64,000 bases of DNA. It comes from DYKG01 sp964596185. GTDB lineage: Bacteria; Muiribacteriota; Ozemobacteria; Ozemobacterales; Ozemobacteraceae. Made by a program: the position numbers and the translations under genes. The stretch is taken from the NCBI GenBank assembly GCA_964596185.1, contig CAZQUE010000018.1, positions 5,512-69,511 of the forward strand. Reading direction: 5' to 3'. This document shows positions 9,421 through 16,704 of the stretch, in pieces. Positions within the stretch are counted from its first letter, which is position 1, and each line of letters begins with the position of its first letter. The notes under the pieces were generated by a model, which saw only the letters and a list, made by a program, of their open reading frames with translations, was not told where the DNA came from and did no database searches.

Positions 9421-9843
9421 TTACTTTTGCGCAGGCAATGTCTGCGATGCCGAGTTCGAAGATGAGCTTGAAGAGGCATTATTAACGCATGAACCGTCAC
9501 GTTTTCTAAGTCTCAGCTTTTTACCATTACCCTGGCCGTTTTGCGGGCCTTTGCGCTGACCTTTGCCCATTTTTGCGTTGCGGTTTTTGCGAGCTCCGGC
9601 TTTGGCGCCGAATCCGGTGCCGTCCTGGGGTTTGGGCTTGGTTCCATCGCCGTAGCCGCGACCAGTACCGTCACAGCTAGACGGTTTTTGCACCTGAGTA
9701 GTATCAGAACTTGAAGTTGTCGAAGTCTGGGTTACGGCGCTGCTCTGATCTGTTGGCAGAGCGCTGCTGTCTTGCGCCATGAGCGCGGCCACACCAATTA
9801 CCAGGAACAGAACTGAAAGAACGATCATCATTTTACTTTTCAT
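9421..9843 (-). CDS. small secreted Gly/Lys-rich protein with DGTG repeats
   Basis: 140 residues: signal peptide (MKSKMMIVLSVLFLVIGVAALMAQ), a Ser/Thr/Gln linker, then CDGTGRGYGDGT and QDGTGFG motifs, a very basic Lys/Arg/Gly/Asn stretch, and a Ser-rich tail. The two Cys flank the basic core (CDGTG and DGSC). DGTG/GDGTG motifs recur in small exported proteins of several anaerobic lineages; their role is not established to my knowledge. A good Shine-Dalgarno (AGGAG) lies in the 27-base gap after the lipoprotein gene, so the two form an operon. The operon is probably driven by the sigma-54 promoter at 10602 and ends at the hairpin at 9365. It may be the effector of the neighbouring two-component system. 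Confidence 0.75.
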   Translation of the reverse strand: MKSKMMIVLSVLFLVIGVAALMAQDSSALPTDQSSAVTQTSTTSSSDTTQVQKPSSCDGTGRGYGDGTKPKPQDGTGFGAKAGARKNRNAKMGKGQRKGPQNGQGNGKKLRLRKRDGSCVNNASSSSSSNSASQTLPAQK

Positions 9844-9870
9844 ACTCGCTTCTCCTTACTTTGATTTGAT

Positions 9871-10557
9871 TTATATGCTGCGTCCGTATCTGTAACGATA
9901 CTTTTTGCCATTTTCATCCGAAAGTTCAACTGAACCATCTTCTGACCAACGACCGATAAATACTTCCGAATTATCGCGCACCACAGTCAAACTACCGTCA
10001 TCGAGTTCGGTGACCCGCAAAATCATTCCTGATCTGGTATTCTTTAAAGTTACCAGAGGCTCTTCAGCAGTAGCGCCAAAATTTGCCTGCCATTCGACAC
10101 CATCAACAACAAAGCTACCGATTTCGCCAGATACCGGCGCCGGAGTTTCAATTACAGAGCCATTGCCGCGGGTAATGCGAATAGCACCGGTGTCAAGCTT
10201 TTCGACGTTGGCCTGCTCTGTGCCAACCTGAAGAGAAGAGTCTCCAACAAGGGCCACGCAGGTTCCGGTTCCACGACTAAGTCCTAATCCTTCGCCACGG
10301 TTTTCAGCCCTATAGAGGCGGTTCCGATATCTAACCGCACCAACTGAGCCCAGGGTTGAGGCAAGAATCTCGGGAGCGGTAGCATCAAGAGTTTCTGCTG
10401 CCATGATCCGGTCAAGCAAAAGACTGCTTTCTACTGCAGCAATCTCGTCATTTGTTGCAACGGCTTCACTGAAGTCAGAGCCTCCACCATTCGTGGCACA
10501 ACCCGTGAAAGAAACCGCAATCAACACAGTCAGAAGAAAAGAAACTAATTTTTTCAA
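9871..10557 (-). CDS. outer-membrane-type lipoprotein of unknown function
   Basis: 228 residues. The N-terminus MKKLVSFLLTVLIAVSFTGC is a lipoprotein signal with lipobox FTGC, so Cys20 should be lipidated. The mature protein is Gly/Thr/Glu-rich with alternating hydrophobic residues, which suggests beta structure. It ends in a basic aromatic KYRYRYGRSI. A GGAGG Shine-Dalgarno lies about 8 bases before the ATG. Upstream is a consensus sigma-54 promoter and then paired palindromes, next to a divergent kinase/NtrC-activator operon. The protein is therefore a likely target, and perhaps a sensor accessory, of that system. Family not recognised. Confidence 0.75.
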   Translation of the reverse strand: MKKLVSFLLTVLIAVSFTGCATNGGGSDFSEAVATNDEIAAVESSLLLDRIMAAETLDATAPEILASTLGSVGAVRYRNRLYRAENRGEGLGLSRGTGTCVALVGDSSLQVGTEQANVEKLDTGAIRITRGNGSVIETPAPVSGEIGSFVVDGVEWQANFGATAEEPLVTLKNTRSGMILRVTELDDGSLTVVRDNSEVFIGRWSEDGSVELSDENGKKYRYRYGRSI

Positions 10558-10601
10558 TTTGAACCCTCCGATTCACTTTTAAATTTGTTGCAAATAATAG
10601 G

Positions 10602-10617
10602 TGCAACACCCGTGCCA
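10602..10617 (-). promoter_or_regulatory. sigma-54 (RpoN) promoter of the lipoprotein operon
   Basis: Read on the minus strand the bases are TGGCACGGGTGTTGCA. This matches the sigma-54 consensus TGGCACG-N4-TTGCA exactly, with the invariant GG (-24) and GC (-12) correctly spaced. The start point would be near 10590, about 33 bases before the lipoprotein ATG. Sigma-54 promoters need an activator of the NtrC type, and one is encoded at 12219-13574. Confidence 0.85.
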
Positions 10618-10703
10618 ACTTTGGATTAACTTACGAAATTTCTCTATTAAAGAGGGTTTCAAGCCAAGCATCCCAAATTTTTAACTTGCCAGGCAAAAAT
10701 AAG

Positions 10704-10742
10704 GTGCAATATTTTGCACTGTGCAAATGCAAGATTTTGCAT
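10704..10742. promoter_or_regulatory. paired palindromic activator sites (enhancer) for the sigma-54 promoter
   Basis: Two inverted repeats of the same design: GTGCAA-TATT-TTGCAC (10704-10719) and ATGCAA-GATT-TTGCAT (10727-10742). Their centres are 23 bp apart, about two helical turns. The junction also forms TTTGCAC-T-GTGCAAA (10713-10727), so half-sites overlap. They lie about 90-125 bp upstream of the sigma-54 promoter, the normal location for NtrC-family enhancers. The natural ligand is the Fis-type helix-turn-helix of the adjacent activator, which is an inference. Confidence 0.7.
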
Positions 10743-10912
10743 CTTTTCCAATTCAAAAGATTTAGATTGAATGTAGAAAAAACTCCGGCGCCTCTCTATC
10801 TGGACGGACCAATTAAGACAGATTGAAATCATTTGTCCTGGAACAGAAATTGCTGTTTATTTTATTGGTTCGATCGTCTTATCATGAAACAAAAGGAATT
10901 GGCAGGAAGCAA

Positions 10913-12235
10913 ATGAACAATTTCAACCGTAAGAAAATGCTGGCAACAGCTCTAATTGCTATTTCTGGCATTTTTGTGTTTCTGATATCATCCTGGAATG
11001 CGCGACAGGCCCAAATTTTACTCAACTGGGCCGCTGAACGAGAAGGAAAAAATGCTTTCACGCGCCTGGTTCACGAGAATGGCATGAGCCCGGGAATTCT
11101 CTTTCGCAGTCCAGATCTTCTAGCACAGCAAATAGCCAGTGACAGCACAATTATTGCTGCCGGCATGATGGTCGGTGACGAAGTAATTGCCAGCTATAGC
11201 ACCAGTCCGCAAAAATATGCTGAAAAAATTCTGCAAAACCCGCCAATGGGCACAACCATATTGGATTCAGAATTGACTCTCTACCGAAAGTCATCTGGGC
11301 CGGGCTCTGGGCACGGTGGCAGATGGCAGGGTTCTGGCAATGGCCCGCCATGGATGCGCAATTCCCCAAGTCTGGAAAATGGAAATACTGAAAATCGCAT
11401 CAGCTTTTATTTGGTCTTTGCCGGTCCAGATCGAGCTCTTATAGCCCCACTGATTTATCAGAAATACCTTTGGCCAGTAGTTTGGCTACTTCTATCATTG
11501 CTATGGGGAATAATACTGATAAATCAGAGCAAGCTTGCAGAGCTGCAGCAACAATTGCAAAAGGAATCCCATCTGGCCGCGATTGGTAAAATGTCGGCGC
11601 GACTCGCACATGAAATAAAAAATCCGCTTGGTGCAATCAGAGGAATGGCTCAGCTCCTTGATAAAAAACTGACGGAGCAGGCAGCGTTGCGCAACATGAC
11701 TCAAACCATAGAAAAGGAAACTTTCCGTCTCGAAGAGCTTACCAGAAGCATTCTAGATTTTGCCAAACCGGCAGAACTTAAACCGACGGAAATGAATTTC
11801 AACACTGTTGTTTCGGATGCAGTCAGCTTGTTTGCCCTGCAGAATTCCAGCGCAAAAATTGAAACCAAACTACCAGAACATCCAGTTTTTGGCCTTGGGG
11901 ATGAAAATGCCATCAGGCAAATACTGTTAAACCTTCTGAAAAATGCAATTGACGCGAGTCCAGAAGATATCCCCGTATCCATTGGACTGTCAGCAGGAAA
12001 TTCCGGGCTGACCATCCGAATAGTCAATGCCGGACAGCTTGATGACGAAGTAAAAGAACATTTATTTGAACCTTTTTTCTCAACCAAAATTCGCGGATAC
12101 GGCCTCGGGCTGCCAATATGTCTCAAGCTGGCACGCCAGCTTAATGGCGTCCTGACGTTAAAAAACCTTGATTGCGAACAGGTTGTCGCCGAACTTTATC
12201 TGCCGGGAAGTGAGCAACATGAACAAGACCAGTAA
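10913..12235 (+). CDS. membrane sensor histidine kinase, ZraS/HydH-like
   Basis: 440 residues from ATG 10913, chosen because AGGAAG lies just before it and the protein then starts MNNFNRKK followed directly by a membrane helix. There is an N-terminal transmembrane segment, a periplasmic sensor of about 150 residues and a second helix near 185-205. The HisKA motif is AHEIKNPLGAIRG (His near residue 233), followed by an HATPase domain with NLLKNAIDA and GYGLGLPI. The sensor resembles ZraS in layout (FRSPDLLAQ..., IIAAGMM...) and carries a Gly/His/Pro/Trp loop (PGSGHGGRWQGSGNGPPW) that could bind metal. It overlaps the response regulator by 17 bases and is divergent from the sigma-54 operon it probably controls. 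Confidence 0.9.
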   Translation: MNNFNRKKMLATALIAISGIFVFLISSWNARQAQILLNWAAEREGKNAFTRLVHENGMSPGILFRSPDLLAQQIASDSTIIAAGMMVGDEVIASYSTSPQKYAEKILQNPPMGTTILDSELTLYRKSSGPGSGHGGRWQGSGNGPPWMRNSPSLENGNTENRISFYLVFAGPDRALIAPLIYQKYLWPVVWLLLSLLWGIILINQSKLAELQQQLQKESHLAAIGKMSARLAHEIKNPLGAIRGMAQLLDKKLTEQAALRNMTQTIEKETFRLEELTRSILDFAKPAELKPTEMNFNTVVSDAVSLFALQNSSAKIETKLPEHPVFGLGDENAIRQILLNLLKNAIDASPEDIPVSIGLSAGNSGLTIRIVNAGQLDDEVKEHLFEPFFSTKIRGYGLGLPICLKLARQLNGVLTLKNLDCEQVVAELYLPGSEQHEQDQ

Positions 12236-13574
12236 AGCTACAATACTAGTCGTTGACGATGAAGAATCTTATCGCAACATGATTTCTGCAGTATTGGAGG
12301 ATGCCGGCTATGAATCAATAATCGCGGAATCGGGAAAATCAGCGCTGGAAATAGTCGCCCGCCGTCAGATCGATACCGCAATTCTTGACTTGATGATGCC
12401 GGGCATGGATGGGCGCGAGCTGATGGCTCGTCTGAAAAAAAAACTACCTGATTTGCCGGTCATTTTTCTAACCGCGCACGGATCGATTCCATCTGCGGTT
12501 GAAGCCATAAAGGAAGGCGCAGCCGATTATCTTACCAAGCCCCTGCCTCATGTGGACGATTTGCTTATCACGGTAAATCGCGTTCTTGAACTTCGACAGC
12601 TCAAGCTCCAGAACCAAATCCATTTCGCCGCCCGCAAAAAACAGGATCCTTTTCCCTGTGCCTCGCCAACCATGAAAAAAATTCTCGAAACGGCCGCAAA
12701 AGTGGCCGCCACCGACGTAACCGTACTCATTACCGGTGAATCCGGAACCGGCAAGGAACGCATGGCGCAATTCATCCATCTTAACGGCAAGCAGGCTGAA
12801 AATGAAATGGTTGCAGTAAATTGCGCCGCCATTGTCGAAACGCTTCTTGAAAGTGAACTATTTGGCCATGAAAAAGGCGCTTTTACCGGAGCAACGGATA
12901 GAAAAACCGGGCGGTTTGAAGAGGCCGTTAACTCAACTCTGTTTCTTGACGAAATTGGCGAAATGTCGATAAATTTGCAACCAAAGCTTTTAAGGGCCTT
13001 GCAGGAAAAAGAATTCAGACGCGTCGGGGGCTCTCAGATTATTCGCAGCAACGCCCGTCTAATCGCGGCAACGAATCGGGATTTAAAAGCGCTTTGTGCC
13101 CAGGGGCTTTTTCGTGAAGATCTTTTTTACAGAATTTCTGTTTTCACAATGCATATTCCACCACTTCGAGAGCGCCCACAAGACGTTCTCTTTCTGGCCG
13201 AAATGTTCATTAGCGAAGCAGCACAAAGATTTGGCAAATCGGTTTCTTCGATGACCCCAGATTTTAAAAATGCTCTGTTAAGTTACGATTGGCCAGGAAA
13301 TGTTCGAGAACTGGCTAATATAATCGAAGCCTCGGTGCTTCTTTGCGAAAAGCCGGAACTGGAACTTTGTGACCTCCATGGCATCAGATATCATGCCCCT
13401 GAAGCGACAAAAGAAGTGGAAGATCCGCTCATTGCAGCAGAAAAGCAGGCCTTGATCGACGCACTGAACAAGTTTTCCGGGAATCGTGAGCAAACCGCCG
13501 AGTTTCTCGGCATGAGCAAAAGAAATCTAATTTACAAGTTGAAAAAGCATGGGTTAACCCGAAACAAGCCCTGA
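12219..13574 (+). CDS. NtrC-family sigma-54-dependent response regulator
   Basis: 451 residues. The start at ATG 12219 has GGGAAG before it and gives the standard receiver N-terminus TILVVDDEE. The receiver has phospho-acceptor Asp57 in LDLMMPGMDG. The AAA+ domain has Walker A GESGTGKE (about 172), the sigma-54-contacting GAFTGA loop (about 220), DEIGEM, and the R-rich sensor region PLRERPQD. The C-terminal Fis-type helix-turn-helix is NREQTAEFLGMSKRNLIYKLKKHG. All residues for sigma-54 activation are present. It is cotranscribed with the kinase. The consensus sigma-54 promoter and palindromic sites upstream of the divergent lipoprotein gene make a local target. Confidence 0.95.
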   Translation: MNKTSKATILVVDDEESYRNMISAVLEDAGYESIIAESGKSALEIVARRQIDTAILDLMMPGMDGRELMARLKKKLPDLPVIFLTAHGSIPSAVEAIKEGAADYLTKPLPHVDDLLITVNRVLELRQLKLQNQIHFAARKKQDPFPCASPTMKKILETAAKVAATDVTVLITGESGTGKERMAQFIHLNGKQAENEMVAVNCAAIVETLLESELFGHEKGAFTGATDRKTGRFEEAVNSTLFLDEIGEMSINLQPKLLRALQEKEFRRVGGSQIIRSNARLIAATNRDLKALCAQGLFREDLFYRISVFTMHIPPLRERPQDVLFLAEMFISEAAQRFGKSVSSMTPDFKNALLSYDWPGNVRELANIIEASVLLCEKPELELCDLHGIRYHAPEATKEVEDPLIAAEKQALIDALNKFSGNREQTAEFLGMSKRNLIYKLKKHGLTRNKP

Positions 13575-13586
13575 ATTCAGCAAAAA

Positions 13587-13787
13587 TCAGTAGTGTGGCG
13601 GCTTTTCATTTGCGGCACGACCGGGGTCAACCGGTGAATTTTCCGATTTATCACGCAAAGTCTGCAGTTCCAGGCTCAGCTTCGACAAGGCACGCCCTTG
13701 CTCGATCACCACATCATTAAGTTCGTCGATATATTTTTCAAGGTAAGTTATACGCTTTTCGAGTTCAAACAGATTCTGTTGTTCCAT
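13587..13787 (-). CDS. slyX: SlyX family protein
   Basis: 66 residues from ATG 13787 (MEQQNLFELEKRI), preceded by AAGGA. The upstream extension to 13835 would run deep into the phosphatase gene. The protein is a predicted coiled coil (LEKRITYLEKYIDELNDVVIEQGRALSKL) ending in PPHY, the C-terminal signature of SlyX. SlyX proteins are small coiled-coil dimers whose function is not established. It starts inside the end of the SpoIIE-type phosphatase gene (23-base overlap), so expression is coupled to it. It is best known from proteobacteria, and finding it here beside phosphatases is unusual. Confidence 0.75.
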   Translation of the reverse strand: MEQQNLFELEKRITYLEKYIDELNDVVIEQGRALSKLSLELQTLRDKSENSPVDPGRAANEKPPHY

Positions 13788-16704
13788 TAACGATCCTTTT
13801 TTCAATTCTCCTGATAACGACCATGGTAACATCATCGTTCATCATTTGCCCATAGCGCCGGCTGAATTCTTGGGCAAATTCATCGAAAATACCTTTGGCT
13901 GTACAGCCCTCGACTTCGTGCAAAATTTCAAGAACCGCCTGATGCTCGATGCGCCCACCGGCTAGAACGCCATTAGAAAATAGAACCAAAGCCTGATTTG
14001 AAGAAATTTCAATTTTATGAACTTCTCGGGCAACGGTAGATCCAGCTCCCAATGGCCTTGACGGCATTCGAACCTGTTCAAAAGTTTTTTTCAAACAATC
14101 AAAAATAATCGGAAAGAACATTCCGGCATTGACCATTTCGATTTCGCCAATTTCAGCATGCAAAGTCAGATATTGAAAGGCCATGAAGCGGCGCTGGCCC
14201 GACCTACTGCTGATTTTAAAAAGTCTCTCAAGCTCTTCAACAAGCTTTGCCGGTTGGTTGCTTAAATGCTGTAACTGAAGTAAAGCTGATTTTACAAATG
14301 CAAGAATGAGTATAGCCGCTATCCCACTGCCGGCAACATCTCCCAGGACGATTCTATCTGGCCCGTCATCTTCGGCAAGTAAAACCTCCAGATAATCGCC
14401 GCCGGCATTGGCAAAGTTGATAGTTCTGGCAAAAATTTCGAAATTAGCACAATTTTGCAAATCATCAGAATTCGTAAGAATTTTTTCCTTAAAAGTTGAC
14501 GCAGTATGCATTTCTTCGAGGTCTACCAGAGTATTGTTGAAAATTTCAGCAAGATGGCCAAATTCGTCGGTACCAAGATCGGGCAGGCGATAAGCAAATC
14601 TGCGCTCTCTTAAGGCACTGATTCCTTTTTGCAGCTCAGACAAGGGCTCGAGTACAGAACCGGCAACGAACATGCCAAGAGAAATGGTCACCAGAAGACT
14701 GACCAAAGCAAGACCTAGTAATAGCCTCATTTTTTCTTCGACCCTGGCATCGATATCCTCAACCGGGATCATGCCCAAAAGACGAAAATGCGTCAACTGA
14801 TTACATTTCAAACCGAAAAGCAGATACCTCACTCCTTCCCAGAAGCAGTAATCGAATTTGCGTGTAGATTTCTGATGAAGCTGCATTGCAAAAGACTTAA
14901 GCTTTTCATTTTTCAGCAGTTTTGGCGGAAGGGATTTATTACTACTTTCATTTACCGCCATTACCCGGATACTGGAATCGTTTCTTGCAAATCGTTCAAA
15001 TGATCTATTCATGAAATTCAGCTGCAGCTCGTTATCGTGCCACAAATAAATGAAAAGATAATCGAAAATATCTTCAGCCCTCAATTTCAACAGACAGATA
15101 TATGCAGGGTGGCTTTTTGAGCCAACTCCCCAATTCCAGAAACCACCGTCACGTTGAAAGAATTCCTGCATCAACTCAACTGGTTGCTGCTGTGAGAGTG
15201 CATCGGCCAAAATTTCAACCTCGGTTCCCATTTTTGCTGAAATTGGCTTGTGATTGAGCAACGCCAGGAAAAATTTGCCTATTTTTTCAATAGCATGCAT
15301 TTGCTGCTTTTTATGGGGACCCCTTAAAAAATCTTCATTGATCAGATCGATCACCTTGCCATTGCGCATTATGGCCTCATTGGTAACCACTTCTACTGTG
15401 GAGCTTCCTACAAGAAAAAGCCGGTAAGGGTAAGGCTGCTGCAGAGACATAAAATCGCGTATCGCCCGACCACTGACTCCATTGTTTTTGAGTTCAACAC
15501 CCAGTTTTGCCAGGCCTTTTTCAAGACGTATTTTCTGATTTGTGAATTCATTCTCGTAAAGACCATCGATGTCGCGCAAATAAGACATCCCCTTCAGATA
15601 TGCAGAATTCAAAAGACCGGCCCGATACTGTTGCAAATAGTCGTAGGAGATGACTGAAATGATGTAACCCGGCAAAACATTTGCGAACAAAAACAATAAC
15701 AACAGCTGACTCTTGAGCATCATTCGGAGCTTCTGCTCTCTAACAAGCAAAAGATAACTTTTATACATCAGAAGAATAATCAGCAAAAGAGCCAGAATGC
15801 AGGCCAATGTCATCTGTCTTGAAATCAGATCCTTTTCAAGAGATTTCCTTTTGATTGACGAAATTCCAATCAGGTTCTCATCGATAAAATGAGAAACGAA
15901 ATAATAATCACCAACATTTCTCAACGCCTGGAAATTATACCTTAGTGTCTCTTTAAAGGATTCTAGCTTGTGGCGGAAATTTTCATCGGAAGCTAATATT
16001 TTCTCCTTGAGCAGTACGCCAAGGTTCAGCTTCTGATCTTTATGACTGGCCAACATACGCTCAACCCCGGGGTAACCAGTAAAAATGTCATGATCGAAAA
16101 AGACCGCCAGGCCACCTTTTGGAGCAACCTGCAACCATAAAGCCGGTGACTTCAAAGATGCGTCGTTACGAAGCAAAATCTGATGACTCGCCCGGTGACT
16201 ACGATAAAAATACCGGGGAAAAAAATGTGGGCCAAAAATCCTTCTCAAGTTGTAGTAGACACCTATCGGAACCTTGGACTCTGAACCATATTTTCTGGCA
16301 TTGAAATCGAGCAGATCGTAATAAGCTTTTTTCCAGTCACCGGGCCATGAATTCAATTTGAAAGAGCTGTAAAAAACCGAACCATTCCTGCGCCAGATTA
16401 GAAAATCAGCTTTCAGACCATGATCTGCCAAAAAATCTTCAATTTTTTTCTTCAAAAACTTTGGCTTTTTCGTCGATGAAAAAATTCTGGCAATCTCAGC
16501 GGAAATGTAACGCTGAGTTTTAGACGCTAGCGCCAGTTTTTCCAGCTGATCATGAGATTGGCTTTCAAATTCTTTCAATCGCGCATCAAGCTTCAATTCC
16601 AGTAAAAAAGCAACGCCGAGAAAAAGTATCAGCACCGGCGGCAAAAATATGGTCAAAACAAGCTTTAACCAATCTCTAAAACCTTTCTGATTAAATTCTG
16701 ACAT
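13765..16704 (-). CDS. membrane HAMP-SpoIIE-type phosphatase paralogue with altered active site
   Basis: 979 residues. There are membrane helices near 10-35, 310-330 and 340-360, a long extracytoplasmic region, another helix near 665-690, a HAMP segment, and a C-terminal PP2C domain of SpoIIE/RsbU type (about 745-970). GGDY (about 768) and DDVTMVV (about 955) are present. The usual GDVSGHG reads GDVAGSG, and the usual YTDG metal-binding motif reads FSNG (Asp to Asn, about 907). That Asp ligates metal in the family, so activity is probably reduced or lost. It starts on the stop of the upstream paralogue (TAATG), so they are coupled and may work as a pair. No anti-sigma antagonist partner is nearby. 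Confidence 0.85.
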   Translation of the reverse strand: MSEFNQKGFRDWLKLVLTIFLPPVLILFLGVAFLLELKLDARLKEFESQSHDQLEKLALASKTQRYISAEIARIFSSTKKPKFLKKKIEDFLADHGLKADFLIWRRNGSVFYSSFKLNSWPGDWKKAYYDLLDFNARKYGSESKVPIGVYYNLRRIFGPHFFPRYFYRSHRASHQILLRNDASLKSPALWLQVAPKGGLAVFFDHDIFTGYPGVERMLASHKDQKLNLGVLLKEKILASDENFRHKLESFKETLRYNFQALRNVGDYYFVSHFIDENLIGISSIKRKSLEKDLISRQMTLACILALLLIILLMYKSYLLLVREQKLRMMLKSQLLLLFLFANVLPGYIISVISYDYLQQYRAGLLNSAYLKGMSYLRDIDGLYENEFTNQKIRLEKGLAKLGVELKNNGVSGRAIRDFMSLQQPYPYRLFLVGSSTVEVVTNEAIMRNGKVIDLINEDFLRGPHKKQQMHAIEKIGKFFLALLNHKPISAKMGTEVEILADALSQQQPVELMQEFFQRDGGFWNWGVGSKSHPAYICLLKLRAEDIFDYLFIYLWHDNELQLNFMNRSFERFARNDSSIRVMAVNESSNKSLPPKLLKNEKLKSFAMQLHQKSTRKFDYCFWEGVRYLLFGLKCNQLTHFRLLGMIPVEDIDARVEEKMRLLLGLALVSLLVTISLGMFVAGSVLEPLSELQKGISALRERRFAYRLPDLGTDEFGHLAEIFNNTLVDLEEMHTASTFKEKILTNSDDLQNCANFEIFARTINFANAGGDYLEVLLAEDDGPDRIVLGDVAGSGIAAILILAFVKSALLQLQHLSNQPAKLVEELERLFKISSRSGQRRFMAFQYLTLHAEIGEIEMVNAGMFFPIIFDCLKKTFEQVRMPSRPLGAGSTVAREVHKIEISSNQALVLFSNGVLAGGRIEHQAVLEILHEVEGCTAKGIFDEFAQEFSRRYGQMMNDDVTMVVIRRIEKRIVNGTTESV

